Assembly (NCBI GenBank): GCA_963736595.1
Contig: CAVTPG010000002.1
Location: 310,001 to 374,000 of the forward strand
Reading direction: 5' to 3'
DNA: 64,000 nucleotides
From: Parapontixanthobacter sp963736595
GTDB taxonomy: Bacteria > Pseudomonadota > Alphaproteobacteria > Sphingomonadales > Sphingomonadaceae
Positions 9,013 to 17,776 of the stretch are shown here, one piece after another. The notes below the pieces were generated by a model that made no database searches, had not been told where the DNA came from, and saw only the letters and a list, made by a program, of their open reading frames with translations. The position numbers were made by a program, and so were the translations under genes. Every line of letters begins with the position of its first letter. Position 1 is the first letter of the stretch.

Positions 9013-9039
9013 GCCTGCCAAAAACGATCCCTCGATAAC

Positions 9040-9071
9040 AAAAGGGCCGCCTCTATCGAGACGGCCCTTTT
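9040..9071. terminator. Bidirectional intrinsic terminator between convergent genes
   Basis: A 10-base perfect inverted repeat, AAAAGGGCCG and CGGCCCTTTT, is separated by 12 bases. It has an A-run on one side and a T-run on the other, so it can stop transcription from the PEP-CTERM gene on the plus strand and from the stress-protein gene on the minus strand. Confidence 0.92.
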
Positions 9072-9089
9072 CGTTGTGTCAGATGATAT

Positions 9090-9608
9090 TTACGTGCGCA
9101 TACGGGTCGAGTTGTGACCGCCTGCATTATACAGCACATCGTCGCTGCGCAGATCGGCGGATCCGACCTGATCCGTGTCTACCGTTACGAGGACTGAACC
9201 GTCCTTGATCCGCTCACCGTAATATTCGGAATCGGCATCCGAAAGGCCGTGATCTTTCAGCACTTCGTTGATCGATCCGAGCGTTGCACCGGCAACGGCG
9301 CCTACACCCATAGCTGCGGGCGCTGCTGCGGCTGCGATCGACCCGATTGCGGCCAGTGGACCGACACCTGGAATGGCCAAAGCGGCTACGCCCAGCCCTG
9401 CGCCCAATGCGCCGCCGCCGAAAATTCCGCGAATGAGATTGGTATTTTCATCTTCGGTAACTTCGCCATCGACCGTGCTGACACGGGTTGTGTCATCGTG
9501 GCTGGCGATTACCGAGATCGCATCGTCAGGCACACCGGCATTACGCAGTTGCGAGATGGCTTCCTGTGCTTCGGCACGGGTATCGAAAATAGCGGATTGA
9601 ATTGTCAT
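9090..9608 (-). CDS. General stress protein 17M-like (YflT type) membrane-associated protein
   Basis: The N-terminal domain (about residues 1-60: SAIFDTRAEAQEAISQLRNAGVPDDAISVIAS) has the pattern of the small heat-induced stress domain known from Bacillus YflT, an alpha/beta ferredoxin-like fold. It is followed by a Gly/Ala-rich hydrophobic stretch (residues about 80-125) of glycine-zipper type, and a C-terminal segment LVTVDTDQVGSADL. The start at 9608 is chosen because an AGAGGAG ribosome site lies just upstream and the longer N-terminus carries no conserved sequence. Function is not known; related proteins are stress-induced. Confidence 0.72.
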   Translation of the reverse strand: MTIQSAIFDTRAEAQEAISQLRNAGVPDDAISVIASHDDTTRVSTVDGEVTEDENTNLIRGIFGGGALGAGLGVAALAIPGVGPLAAIGSIAAAAAPAAMGVGAVAGATLGSINEVLKDHGLSDADSEYYGERIKDGSVLVTVDTDQVGSADLRSDDVLYNAGGHNSTRMRT

Positions 9609-9776
9609 ATGTTTTCTCCTCTGTTGTGTATTTGCAACGGGAGATATGAGGCTGCGTTCCGAACAATTGGCGCAGCTTCGCATAGTTTAAGTTTGCCAGT
9701 GCCTCGTCTACAATTTTAGCCCGACATTGAAATTGGCGGCGACTATTACGGCGTATTACACTAATTGAATGCCAGA

Positions 9777-10238
9777 CTAGATCGGCACACCTGGCGCGTG
9801 TTTTGCTGTGCGAATAGTTAGCGACGTTTTCACACTTTCGACATTGGGTGCAGGAGTCAGTTTGCCCGTAAGAAATTCCTGAAAGCTTTGCAGGTCTTTG
9901 CAGATAATTTTCAGGATGAAGTCGATTTCCCCGTTCAGCATATGACATTCGCGCACTTCAGGCAGATCGCGCATGGCATCCTCGAATTCGCGAAGCGCAT
10001 CTTCCGCCTGACTTTTCAAGCTGACCATCGCAAAAACCGTGATGGTAAAGCCGAGTTTCGACGGGTCAAGATCGGCGTGATATCCGCGAATAACACCGCT
10101 TTCTTCCAGGCTGCGAACTCGCCGCAAACATGGCGGCGCAGTCAGCCCAACCCGATTGGCAAGCTCCACATTGGTGACGCGGCCTTCATCCTGCAATTCA
10201 GCGAGCAGGCGCTGGTCGATCTGATCGTATTTTTCCAT
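9777..10238 (-). CDS. Lrp/AsnC family transcriptional regulator
   Basis: This 153-residue regulator has the classic two-part build. The N-terminal winged helix (DQIDQRLLAELQDEGRVTNVELANRVGLTAPPCLRRVRSLEESGVIRGY) includes the CLRRV recognition helix, and the C-terminal RAM domain (residues about 65-150) binds amino acid effectors and forms octamers. Lrp/AsnC proteins control amino acid metabolism and transport genes. It is divergent from the histidine kinase gene, and its own promoter region is the 250-base gap to 10487. No target operon is visible beside it. Confidence 0.93.
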   Translation of the reverse strand: MEKYDQIDQRLLAELQDEGRVTNVELANRVGLTAPPCLRRVRSLEESGVIRGYHADLDPSKLGFTITVFAMVSLKSQAEDALREFEDAMRDLPEVRECHMLNGEIDFILKIICKDLQSFQEFLTGKLTPAPNVESVKTSLTIRTAKHAPGVPI

Positions 10239-10487
10239 GCGCCTCTCTTCAATTCTGCAAGCCTTGCGCGCGATGGTCAGGCGACAAGGGCGCTATCGTT
10301 TACGTGGTCGCAACATATCATGCGTTGCTGAAAATGCTAAGATAATTTCCTTAACCATGTTCCGTCCCGCTTTGTTACGAATGTCAATCTTTCCCGGCAT
10401 TGCGCGAAGAAACAAACTAAACAATGCGTTAAGCATCGTGTCCTGGCGAATTCGCCTTGGCCGAACCATCCATTGCGCAGGAGCAGT

Positions 10488-12296
10488 ATGTATATCGATG
10501 ATCGCCTGATTACCGTTCTGCGGCAAGGCGTCACCGGTGAGCGGGCGGCGCGTACGCAGTACCGGCAAATCCTCGATATTCTGGGCAATGGGCAACCGGT
10601 CGAAAACGAGCATTTGCTTGCCGAAGCGTGGGCGCAGCTGGGCGCGCTGGAAACCATCATCGACCGCGAAAGCCGCGCGGTAATTTTGCAGGATGCCGGA
10701 TGGCGTCTGCGCAGTCCTGCCCTCGCTTCGTATTTCGCCAGCGATAGCCCCGATGTCGCATCCGCTGCTTTAGGCCGTGCGCAATTAAGCCCGGACGAAT
10801 GGCAGGCTTTGATCCCGGAATTGCCCGTACGCACGCGCGGCTATTTGCGGTTGCGCGACGACCTGCCGGCGGCGGCAGAAGCGGTGCTGGCGCAGTTGGG
10901 TGTGCAGGATCGCGGCTTGCCACAGCCTGACAAGCACGTGTCTGATATTTCGACCGAACCAACTCCAACCAATGACAATAGCGTAGCGGATGAAGAGCCA
11001 GACGCGGACGACCTTGGTGACAGCTTCGGCGAGGTGCAAAGCGAACTTACCAATAGAAACGCGCCAGTCGTTGATTTTACGGCAAGCGCAAGTGTAGCCG
11101 AAAGCGACCTGATCCAGCCGAATGACGTGCCGATCGGTGAGACCGCGCAGAACGGCTCGATCAGCGATCTCGTGCGCCGCATCGACGCTTATCAAAGAAC
11201 ACGAAACGGCGCCTCGAAGCAGCGGGACAGCGCAGCGAACTATTCGCGCACTTCGCAGCCAGTCGATCATTTCGCGTTCGAGACGGATGCCGCAGGCCGA
11301 ATCGACTGGGCCGATCAAAGCGTGGCGAGCAGTGTAATCGGTGCAAAGCTCCCACATTTGGAAATGGGTGATGGCGCACCGAAAACGACGATGCTGCAGA
11401 GCAGTTTCAACCAGCGATTGCCCATACGCGACGCCACAGTTACACTCGGTGGAGCAGCAGCCATCGTCGGAAAATGGTCGCTCTCGGCTAGCCCGAAATT
11501 CTCGCGCCACACCGGCAGTTTCCAAGGCTATTGCGGCAAGTTTGTGCGTCTGAACGTTGTAACGCCAGACAACACACAGATTAAGGCCGATCGATCCGAT
11601 CAAATTCGCGAAATGCTGCATGAATTGCGCACACCAATCAACGCGATCCAGGGTTTTTCCGAGCTGATCCAACAACAGCTTTTTGGGCCGACGCCGAATG
11701 CCTATCGCGCGCTGTCGGCAACTATTGCGGGCGACAGCGCCACTATGTTGGCGGCGTGTGAAGAGCTGGAACGTTATGCCCGACTCGAATCCGGTGATAT
11801 AAAACTGACAGGCGGCGCGTGCGACATCTCCAATGTGCTGCAGCGTATGGTCGGGCGGCTGCGCGGTTCCATCGAAGCCAAAGCGGCACAGATCAATCTT
11901 CATAGCGCCCCGGATGAAATCTACGTTTCCATGACGCAAAGCGACGCTGAAATGCTGTGCTGGCGTCTGCTCGCCAGTATCGTCACCGCGACCACGGCGG
12001 ATGACGCGATTACGGTCGAGTTGGAACAAATCGAAGGCCGCCCCTTCGTGTTGCTGGCTTTGACTTTGCCGAAGTCTTTCCAAAATGCGGACGAGATGTG
12101 CGGCGATGTCCCCGAACCGGACAATTCGGCGATCAAACCTGGCGTTCTGGGCACAGAATTTGCCCTCAAACTGGCGCGTGCGGAAGCCAGAAGTGTCGGC
12201 GGCGATATGTTGTGCGAAGACGGGCAGCTTTTTCTGATTCTGCCTGACGCCAGATCTCGACAAAGTCGGCAGCAATCAAGAGCCACGTACGATTAA
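10488..12296 (+). CDS. PAS / HisKA sensor histidine kinase with degenerate ATPase domain
   Basis: The 602-residue protein has an N-terminal helical region with ALETIIDRESRAVILQDAG and YFASDSPDVASAALGRAQLS (about residues 40-130), an acidic low-complexity linker, a PAS-like domain at about residues 262-365 (FAFETDAAGRIDWADQS ... FQGYCGKFVRL), and a HisKA helix with LHELRTPINAIQGFSEL. His378 is the phosphorylatable residue in the H-box. The ATP-binding part that follows lacks a recognisable N-box Asn and the D-x-G-x-G motif; only a weak G2-like end (GTEFALKLARAEARSVGG) remains. The start at 10488 follows a GGAG ribosome site. It is probably a soluble sensor with weak or no kinase activity. Confidence 0.82.
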   Translation: MYIDDRLITVLRQGVTGERAARTQYRQILDILGNGQPVENEHLLAEAWAQLGALETIIDRESRAVILQDAGWRLRSPALASYFASDSPDVASAALGRAQLSPDEWQALIPELPVRTRGYLRLRDDLPAAAEAVLAQLGVQDRGLPQPDKHVSDISTEPTPTNDNSVADEEPDADDLGDSFGEVQSELTNRNAPVVDFTASASVAESDLIQPNDVPIGETAQNGSISDLVRRIDAYQRTRNGASKQRDSAANYSRTSQPVDHFAFETDAAGRIDWADQSVASSVIGAKLPHLEMGDGAPKTTMLQSSFNQRLPIRDATVTLGGAAAIVGKWSLSASPKFSRHTGSFQGYCGKFVRLNVVTPDNTQIKADRSDQIREMLHELRTPINAIQGFSELIQQQLFGPTPNAYRALSATIAGDSATMLAACEELERYARLESGDIKLTGGACDISNVLQRMVGRLRGSIEAKAAQINLHSAPDEIYVSMTQSDAEMLCWRLLASIVTATTADDAITVELEQIEGRPFVLLALTLPKSFQNADEMCGDVPEPDNSAIKPGVLGTEFALKLARAEARSVGGDMLCEDGQLFLILPDARSRQSRQQSRATYD

Positions 12297-12445
12297 CGCC
12301 TGACGCCTTCGCGCCAAACCCGGATCGACACGCCCTTTCGCAACATTTTTGCAACGATGCGCTTGCAAGGCGAACAAGGGCAAGCTAGGCGCTGCCGCAG
12401 TCAATCGGGGATGTCTTCGCGATATCTGACCAATCGGCATCAGGC

Positions 12446-12522
12446 GGGCCTGTAGCTCAGTTGGTTAGAGCTGGCCGCTCATAACGGCTAGGTCGCGGGT
12501 TCGAATCCTGCCGGGCCCACCA
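12446..12522 (+). tRNA. tRNA-Ile2 (anticodon CAT, lysidine type), or possibly elongator tRNA-Met
   Basis: This 77-base cloverleaf has an encoded CCA. The acceptor is GGGCCTG/CGGGCCC (with a T-G wobble), the anticodon loop is CTCATAA and the T arm is GCGGG TTCGAAT CCTGC. A CAT anticodon can be fMet, Met or Ile2. The acceptor stem has C4-G69 and C5-G68 and discriminator A, as in tRNA-Ile2, and the GGGCCTGTAGCTCAGTTGG start is like isoleucine tRNAs of alphaproteobacteria. So I prefer Ile2, which decodes AUA after TilS modification, over elongator Met. Confidence 0.85.
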
Positions 12523-12558
12523 GATGCTCGGAGAATTGGTACGAAGATTGGCTCCGGT

Positions 12559-12635
12559 CGGGGAGTGGCGCAGCCTGGTAGCGCACCTGTTTTGGGTACA
12601 GGGGGTCGCAGGTTCAAATCCTGTCTCCCCGACCA
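12559..12635 (+). tRNA. tRNA-Pro (anticodon TGG)
   Basis: This 77-base cloverleaf has acceptor CGGGGAG/CTCCCCG, anticodon stem CCTGT/ACAGG around loop TTTGGGT (anticodon TGG), T arm GCAGG TTCAAAT CCTGT, and encoded CCA. It reads CCA, CCG and CCU. It sits 36 bases after tRNA-Ile2, and the two are likely co-transcribed. The MATE gene starts about 60 bases on. Confidence 0.96.
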
Positions 12636-12696
12636 TTTTGCAAACTGGCTGTTGGCAAAAATCGCTAACGCGCAGCCGAGAAAAGGCCAAAGCGCC

Positions 12697-14047
12697 TTGA
12701 ACCAAACACCATCGAAGATCGATCGCCGCGTTATCTGGGCCATTGCGATACCGGCGATGGTGACCAATGTCGCGACGGCGCTGATCGGTCTGGGCGATAT
12801 GTGGATTGTCGGGCGGCTGGACGATGCGGCATTGCAAGGCGCAGTCGATATCGGAGCGCGACTGTTCGCCATCCTGTTTACCGTCATGAACTTCCTTAAG
12901 ACCGGCACGACCGGACTGGTCGCGCAGTCTGGATCACGGGCAGGATCACGGGCGGGTACATTGGGCCAGATCGAAATTCTGCTGCGCGGGCTTTTCGTCG
13001 GTCTGACGATTGCGGCGGTTTTGCTGCTCCTGAAGCCTGTGTTGCTGCCAATGCTGCTTTCCGCCTTGGGCGCGCAAGGCGATGTTGCCATCGCTGCCGA
13101 GACTTATGCGAGCATACGCTACTGGTCGGCTCCGGGCGTAATGTGCAATCTCGCGCTAATCGGGTTTCTTGTCGGCAGGCGGCAGATGCGCGCAGTCCTG
13201 CTGATCGAAGTCGCGTATAATCTTTTGAATGTCGGCTTGGGCTTGTGGTTCGTGCTGGAGCTTGACTGGGGCATTGCCGGCATCGGCTGGTCCAGCCTCA
13301 TCGCCGAATATGCCAAGCTGTTCGTGGTCGTCATTTTCCTGGCGCGCGACCCCGCTTTTGCAAATTTGCGAGGATCGTTTCAAGGCAAGGCGCTGTTCGG
13401 GTGGTCGGCATTGCGCCCGTTCCTGACCGTTAATCGTGACCTGTTCCTGCGCACGATTATCCTGATGCTGGCTTTGGCTGCGCTAACGCGATTGAGCGCG
13501 GAACAAGGCGCTGCGGTGCTGGCTGCAAACGGCATCATCTATCAGCTATTCGTGTTGACCGCCCTGCTGCTGGACGGATTTCGAGAATGCGGCGCAAGTT
13601 CTCAATGGCGAACGGTTCGGCGCAAAAGACAAGGCAGGCTTTGCGAAATATGTCGGCGCGATCATTGCGCGCGGATTGGGCGCGGCGGCTCTGGTCAGCA
13701 TCGGCTTTGCCCTTGCTTCACCCGCGATCATCGCCAGCTTTGCTGCGACGCGAGAGGTGCAACTTGCCGCCAACGACGTGTCGGTTTGGCTTATAGTCTT
13801 CCCGATCGTTGGGGTTATCGGGTTCATCTTCGATGGCATATTCGTCGGAGCCAGCTGGACCCGCGCATTGCTGCTTTCGATGGCGGGCGCAAGCGTGGTT
13901 TACGCCCTCAGCCTGTGGCTGACATGGCCGATGGGGAGCCACGGATTGTGGCTGTCATTCACGATCTTCCTGCTAACTCGCGCTGCTTTGCAAGCCATTA
14001 TGCTGCCCAAATTGATCCGGCGCAGCTTCCCGCAAGCCACGCATTGA
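12697..14047 (+). pseudogene. MATE family (DinF-like) efflux transporter, interrupted by one frameshift
   Basis: MATE proteins export drugs or organic cations against H+ or Na+. Two frames together encode a normal 12-helix transporter of about 450 residues. The first runs from a TTG at 12697 (LNQTPSKIDRRVIWAIAIPAMVTN) with the conserved PAMVTN and GLGDMWIVG. It reaches LLLDGF at about 13581. The rest, ENAAQVLNGERFGAKDKAGFAKYVG and on to 14047, is in another frame. The break is one extra base within 13579-13582 (the reading would be DGF then ENAAQ, the family motif). The upstream in-frame ATG at 12565 lies inside tRNA-Pro and is rejected. Confidence 0.85.
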
Positions 14048-14056
14048 TCGCGCCGC

Positions 14057-15451
14057 TTAGTCGGCGGCTGTGCCCTGTGGTAAGACAGGAGGCAGGATTG
14101 GAGCCGCTTCATTGGCAAGAATTCCGGCCACCTGCGTCCACACCGCGACATTCTGTCGCAATTGGACGGGATCAATCTTGTCCAGCGTATCGTCGGGCGT
14201 ATGGTGCAGATCGAAATAGCGTGAGCCATCCTGCTGCAAATCGATGATCGCGGTTTTCTGATCGCGAGCAATATTGATGTCCGCGCCGCCGCTGGCAACG
14301 ATGGTGGATGGGGCGACTCCGAACCGCGCAACCGCTTGTGCCAGCCGCTCATACAAATCGGGATTGAGAGTGGTAAAGTTCGATTCCAGCCGCCAGATCC
14401 GATCCGCACCGAAATCGCTTTCCAGCCCAACTGCAATTGGTTCGTCAATATGGGCTTTGGAATAAGCCACGCTGCCGAACAACCCAACCTCTTCCGCGCC
14501 CGCCATCAGCACGCGAATGGTGCGTAGCGGCTGGCCGTGCGACTCGACGTGTTTTGCAGCAGCGGCGATGATCCCGCAGCCCGCCCCGTCGTCAAACGCG
14601 CCCGGCGCATTCCACCAGCTATCGAGGTGACAGGCGAGCAGCACCGGCGGCAGCGACGGATCACGACCGACGATTTCGCCCACGACATTGCCGCTTATGG
14701 TCGTGCCCAGATCGCGCGGCGTCAGCACCAGTTTCATCGTGATCGGCACATTACGCGCAAACATCCGCTCCAGATTCAGGGCATCGGGAATGGACAAAGC
14801 GCCTGCCGGAATCATGTCCTCAACCACCCGCGTTCCACCCGTATGCGGGTTGCGGTGCTCATCGGTCCCGACCGATTTAATAACCGTCGCCACCGCGCCT
14901 TTGCTTTGCGCAACGCTTGCCCCGATCCAGCGCGCTGGCCCTGCAAAACCGTATTGCGAGCCATCCTGCGTCGGCGTCATCGAATGCGAGATATAAGCGA
15001 TCTTGCCTGCAAGACTGCCAGCCGGAGCAGCCATCAGATCGGCCACAGTTTCGAACATGACCACCTCGGCAGTGATGCCATCAGGCCCGGTTGAAGTGCT
15101 ACCGCCCAGCGGCGCAATCACGAATGGCTGCGGGAACGGATTGACGATGGCGGCGCTCGGGTTCTCGCCCGGCACCCATGTCTCCATTGCAAACGGCTCG
15201 TCCGCTACATTGGCAAAGCCTTTTGCCTTAAGCCATCTCACCGCCCAGTCACGTCCGCGCTTTTCCGCTTCGGTTCCGGCCTGTCGTGGGCCAACTTCGG
15301 TCGTTATCCCCTCGACAAAATCATAAGCGATTTCGTCATGATCGAGCGCATGATCGGCAGCGGCTTCAACGCTGGCTGGCGGCGGCACCAGACTGGCGAA
15401 AGCAGGACTGGACAGCGAAAGCGCGGTGGCCGCAAGAATGAGGTTCTTCAT
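14057..15451 (-). CDS. M28 family metallopeptidase, secreted
   Basis: This 464-residue zinc aminopeptidase-like protein starts with a signal peptide (MKNLILAATALSLSSPAFAS). A PA-type insert lies at about residues 130-255, and the zinc domain follows. The zinc ligands can be read in order: His in LACHLDSW, Asp in FDDGAGC, the catalytic Glu and ligand Glu in GAEEVG, Asp in ESDFGAD, and His in FDLHHTPDDTLDKI. The pattern is complete, so it is likely active, acting in the periplasm on peptides or N-terminal residues. It is convergent with the MATE gene, and its start is about 155 bases from ettA. Confidence 0.93.
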   Translation of the reverse strand: MKNLILAATALSLSSPAFASLVPPPASVEAAADHALDHDEIAYDFVEGITTEVGPRQAGTEAEKRGRDWAVRWLKAKGFANVADEPFAMETWVPGENPSAAIVNPFPQPFVIAPLGGSTSTGPDGITAEVVMFETVADLMAAPAGSLAGKIAYISHSMTPTQDGSQYGFAGPARWIGASVAQSKGAVATVIKSVGTDEHRNPHTGGTRVVEDMIPAGALSIPDALNLERMFARNVPITMKLVLTPRDLGTTISGNVVGEIVGRDPSLPPVLLACHLDSWWNAPGAFDDGAGCGIIAAAAKHVESHGQPLRTIRVLMAGAEEVGLFGSVAYSKAHIDEPIAVGLESDFGADRIWRLESNFTTLNPDLYERLAQAVARFGVAPSTIVASGGADINIARDQKTAIIDLQQDGSRYFDLHHTPDDTLDKIDPVQLRQNVAVWTQVAGILANEAAPILPPVLPQGTAAD

Positions 15452-15607
15452 GCGACACCCCCTAGCCCGCCATGCGCATTTTGCAAACGCCCCGCCTGCG
15501 CTTGCCCATCACGCCTCCACCGCCTATCTGCCACACCGACTTTCACCCAATTTCCGTCAGCGGCCCGCACACGCTCTTGCGCCGCGCACAATTCAAGGAT
15601 CGACCCG

Positions 15608-17281
15608 ATGGCCGCGCAATACGCCTATGTCATGAAAAACATGACCAAAACTTTCCCCGGCGCCAAAAAGCCCGTGCTGGAAAACATCAATCTGCAATTC
15701 TACCAAGGCGCGAAAATCGGCATCGTCGGCCCCAACGGAGCGGGTAAATCTACGCTGATCAAGATCATGGCCGGGATCGACAGCGACTTCACCGGCGAGG
15801 CCTGGGCGGGCGAGAATATTACCGTCGGCTATCTGGAGCAGGAGCCGGAGCTGGACGAGACCAAGACCGTGCTCGAAAACGTCAAGGATGGCGCGCGCGA
15901 AACCGCCAATCTGGTCGAGCAATTCAATGCCGTCTCCGCACAGATGGCCGAACCCGACGCCGATTTCGATGCGCTGGGCGATCAGATGGCCGAATTGCAG
16001 ACAAAGATCGATGCCGTCGACGGCTGGACGCTGGATAATCAGCTTGAGATCGCGATGGAGGCTCTGCGCTGCCCGCCATCCGATGCCAGCGTGGAAAACC
16101 TGTCCGGCGGGGAAAAACGCCGCGTCGCCCTCACTCGCTTGCTGATCCAGAAGCCCTCGATCCTGCTGCTGGATGAGCCGACCAACCACCTTGATGCCGA
16201 ATCCGTCGAATGGCTGGAAAACCACCTGAAGGAATATGCGGGCGCGGTGCTGATGATCACCCACGATCGCTACTTCCTCGACAATGTGGTGGAATGGATC
16301 CTCGAACTCGATCGCGGCTCCTACTACCCGTATGAAGGCAATTATTCGACTTATCTGGAGAAGAAGTCGAAGCGCATGGCGCAAGAGGATCGCGAGGATT
16401 CCGGCCGCCAGAAAGCGCTTTCGGAAGAGCTGGAATGGATCCGGCAAGGCACCAAGGGGCGTCAGACCAAATCCAAGGCACGTATCCGCAAATTCGAAGA
16501 GCTGCAGGACGCGCAGAAAGACCGCAAGCCCGGGAAGGCGCAGATCGTTATTCAGGTGCCGGAACGGCTGGGCAGCAAAGTCATCGAAGCCAAGAACGTT
16601 ACCAAGGCATTCGGTGACAAGCTGCTGTTCGAAAACCTGTCATTCATGCTGCCACCGGGCGGCATTGTCGGCGTCATCGGACCGAACGGTGCGGGTAAAT
16701 CGACGCTGTTCAAAATGATCACCGGACAGGAAACCCCCGATAGCGGGACCATCGACATCGGCGAAACCGTACACCTCGGCTTTGTCGATCAGAGCCGTGA
16801 TGATTTGGACCCGAAGAAAAACGTCTGGCAGGAAGTCAGCGACGAACTGGATTATATGAAGGTCAACGGCCACGATATGTCCACCCGCGCCTATGTCGGG
16901 GCGTTCAACTTCAAGGGCGCGGATCAGCAGAAAATCGTCGGCAAACTGTCGGGCGGTGAGCGCAATCGCGTGCACATGGCCAAAATGCTGAAAGAGGGCG
17001 GCAACGTGCTGCTGCTGGATGAGCCGACCAACGATCTTGATGTGGAAACGCTGCGCGCGCTGGAAGATGCGGTGGAAAATTTCGCCGGCTGCGCCGTGGT
17101 CATCTCGCACGACCGTTTCTTCCTTGACCGGCTGGCCACGCATATTCTGGCGTTTGAAGGCGACAGCCATGTGGAATGGTTCGAAGGCAATTTCGCCGCG
17201 TATGAGGAAGACAAACGCCGCCGCCTTGGCGATGCCGCCGATCGTCCGACAAGGTTGGCGTATAAGAAACTGACTAGGTGA
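15608..17281 (+). CDS. ettA: Energy-dependent translational throttle protein EttA (ABC-F)
   Basis: EttA is a cytosolic ABC-F ATPase that binds the ribosomal E site and gates the first elongation steps according to energy state. The 557-residue product (start 15608, MAAQYAYVMKNMTKTFPG) has two ABC domains. Each has a Walker A (GPNGAGKST at about residues 39 and 355), a signature (LSGGEKRR and LSGGERNR) and a Walker B (LLLDEPTNHLD and LLLDEPTNDLD), with the linker between them at about residues 245-320. The short arm region AWAGENITVGYLEQEPELDE is typical of EttA. The longer upstream reading frame is out of keeping with the family and is not used. Confidence 0.96.
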   Translation: MAAQYAYVMKNMTKTFPGAKKPVLENINLQFYQGAKIGIVGPNGAGKSTLIKIMAGIDSDFTGEAWAGENITVGYLEQEPELDETKTVLENVKDGARETANLVEQFNAVSAQMAEPDADFDALGDQMAELQTKIDAVDGWTLDNQLEIAMEALRCPPSDASVENLSGGEKRRVALTRLLIQKPSILLLDEPTNHLDAESVEWLENHLKEYAGAVLMITHDRYFLDNVVEWILELDRGSYYPYEGNYSTYLEKKSKRMAQEDREDSGRQKALSEELEWIRQGTKGRQTKSKARIRKFEELQDAQKDRKPGKAQIVIQVPERLGSKVIEAKNVTKAFGDKLLFENLSFMLPPGGIVGVIGPNGAGKSTLFKMITGQETPDSGTIDIGETVHLGFVDQSRDDLDPKKNVWQEVSDELDYMKVNGHDMSTRAYVGAFNFKGADQQKIVGKLSGGERNRVHMAKMLKEGGNVLLLDEPTNDLDVETLRALEDAVENFAGCAVVISHDRFFLDRLATHILAFEGDSHVEWFEGNFAAYEEDKRRRLGDAADRPTRLAYKKLTR

Positions 17282-17290
17282 GGTGTAATT

Positions 17291-17776
17291 TTAGTTGGCG
17301 GCAAATATTGGCATTGGAATTAGAGTACGTTTCGGCACCGAAGCGCGTAGCGGTCGGCCAGCTAATGCAATTTCGAGAGACTCGATTGCAGGTTGCCCGG
17401 TCAATGTAATGACACCCCGTACGTTTCGACTAATGTTACGCGTTTCACCACTTTCGGATAACGTGATGGCTAACTGCAGCTCTGGCAAAAAAAAGTCGAA
17501 CGTCGAGTCGTCGGATTGGTAGTCCCGCTCGAATTTTAAGCCATTTGCAATGAGAGCAAGTTCGATCTTGCGGAAATTTGGATTGCTATCGGTCGTTACA
17601 GTATCGCTTACGGCCGGGCGCAGACTATACGCCGCAATACTTATGCATTTGCTTATAGCCTTTTCGTCTCGCTCGAGCATCCCAACGTACTGACGTGTAA
17701 GGCCGAGAGCATTTGCCAATGCTAATTGGGTCATGCCCAACGCTAAGCGAACTGAGCGCAGCTCTAATCCTGTCAT
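17291..17776 (-). CDS. XRE-type HTH protein with a nuclease-like C-terminal domain
   Basis: The N-terminal HTH covers residues 1-50: LRSVRLALGMTQLALANALGLTRQYVGMLERDEKAISK, a good XRE pattern. The rest (about residues 70-161) is not a common repressor tail. It has KIELALIANGLKFERDYQ, then STFDFFLPELQLAITL, a spacing that recalls the VSR/DUF559 PD-(D/E)XK fold, where a helix with a conserved Glu is followed by a strand with DF-LPE. But the second acidic/Lys pair is not clear, so it may be catalytically dead. It is convergent with ettA (10 bases apart). I cannot name a function. Confidence 0.7.
   Translation of the reverse strand: MTGLELRSVRLALGMTQLALANALGLTRQYVGMLERDEKAISKCISIAAYSLRPAVSDTVTTDSNPNFRKIELALIANGLKFERDYQSDDSTFDFFLPELQLAITLSESGETRNISRNVRGVITLTGQPAIESLEIALAGRPLRASVPKRTLIPMPIFAAN

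Noticed and set aside
10351..10358. TTAACCAT, a CtrA half-site, upstream of the histidine kinase, and a similar ATGGTTAA near 4256
   Set aside because: Only single half-sites; no TTAA-N7-TTAA pair, and the motif is expected by chance at about this density.
10785..12275. Long minus-strand ORF of 496 residues opposite the histidine kinase gene
   Set aside because: Shadow of a GC-rich coding frame; no motifs, and the plus-strand gene has the H-box and PAS features.
12446..12700. tRNA pair as a possible integration site for a mobile element
   Set aside because: No integrase, no direct repeat of the tRNA 3' end downstream, and the following MATE gene is an ordinary chromosomal gene.
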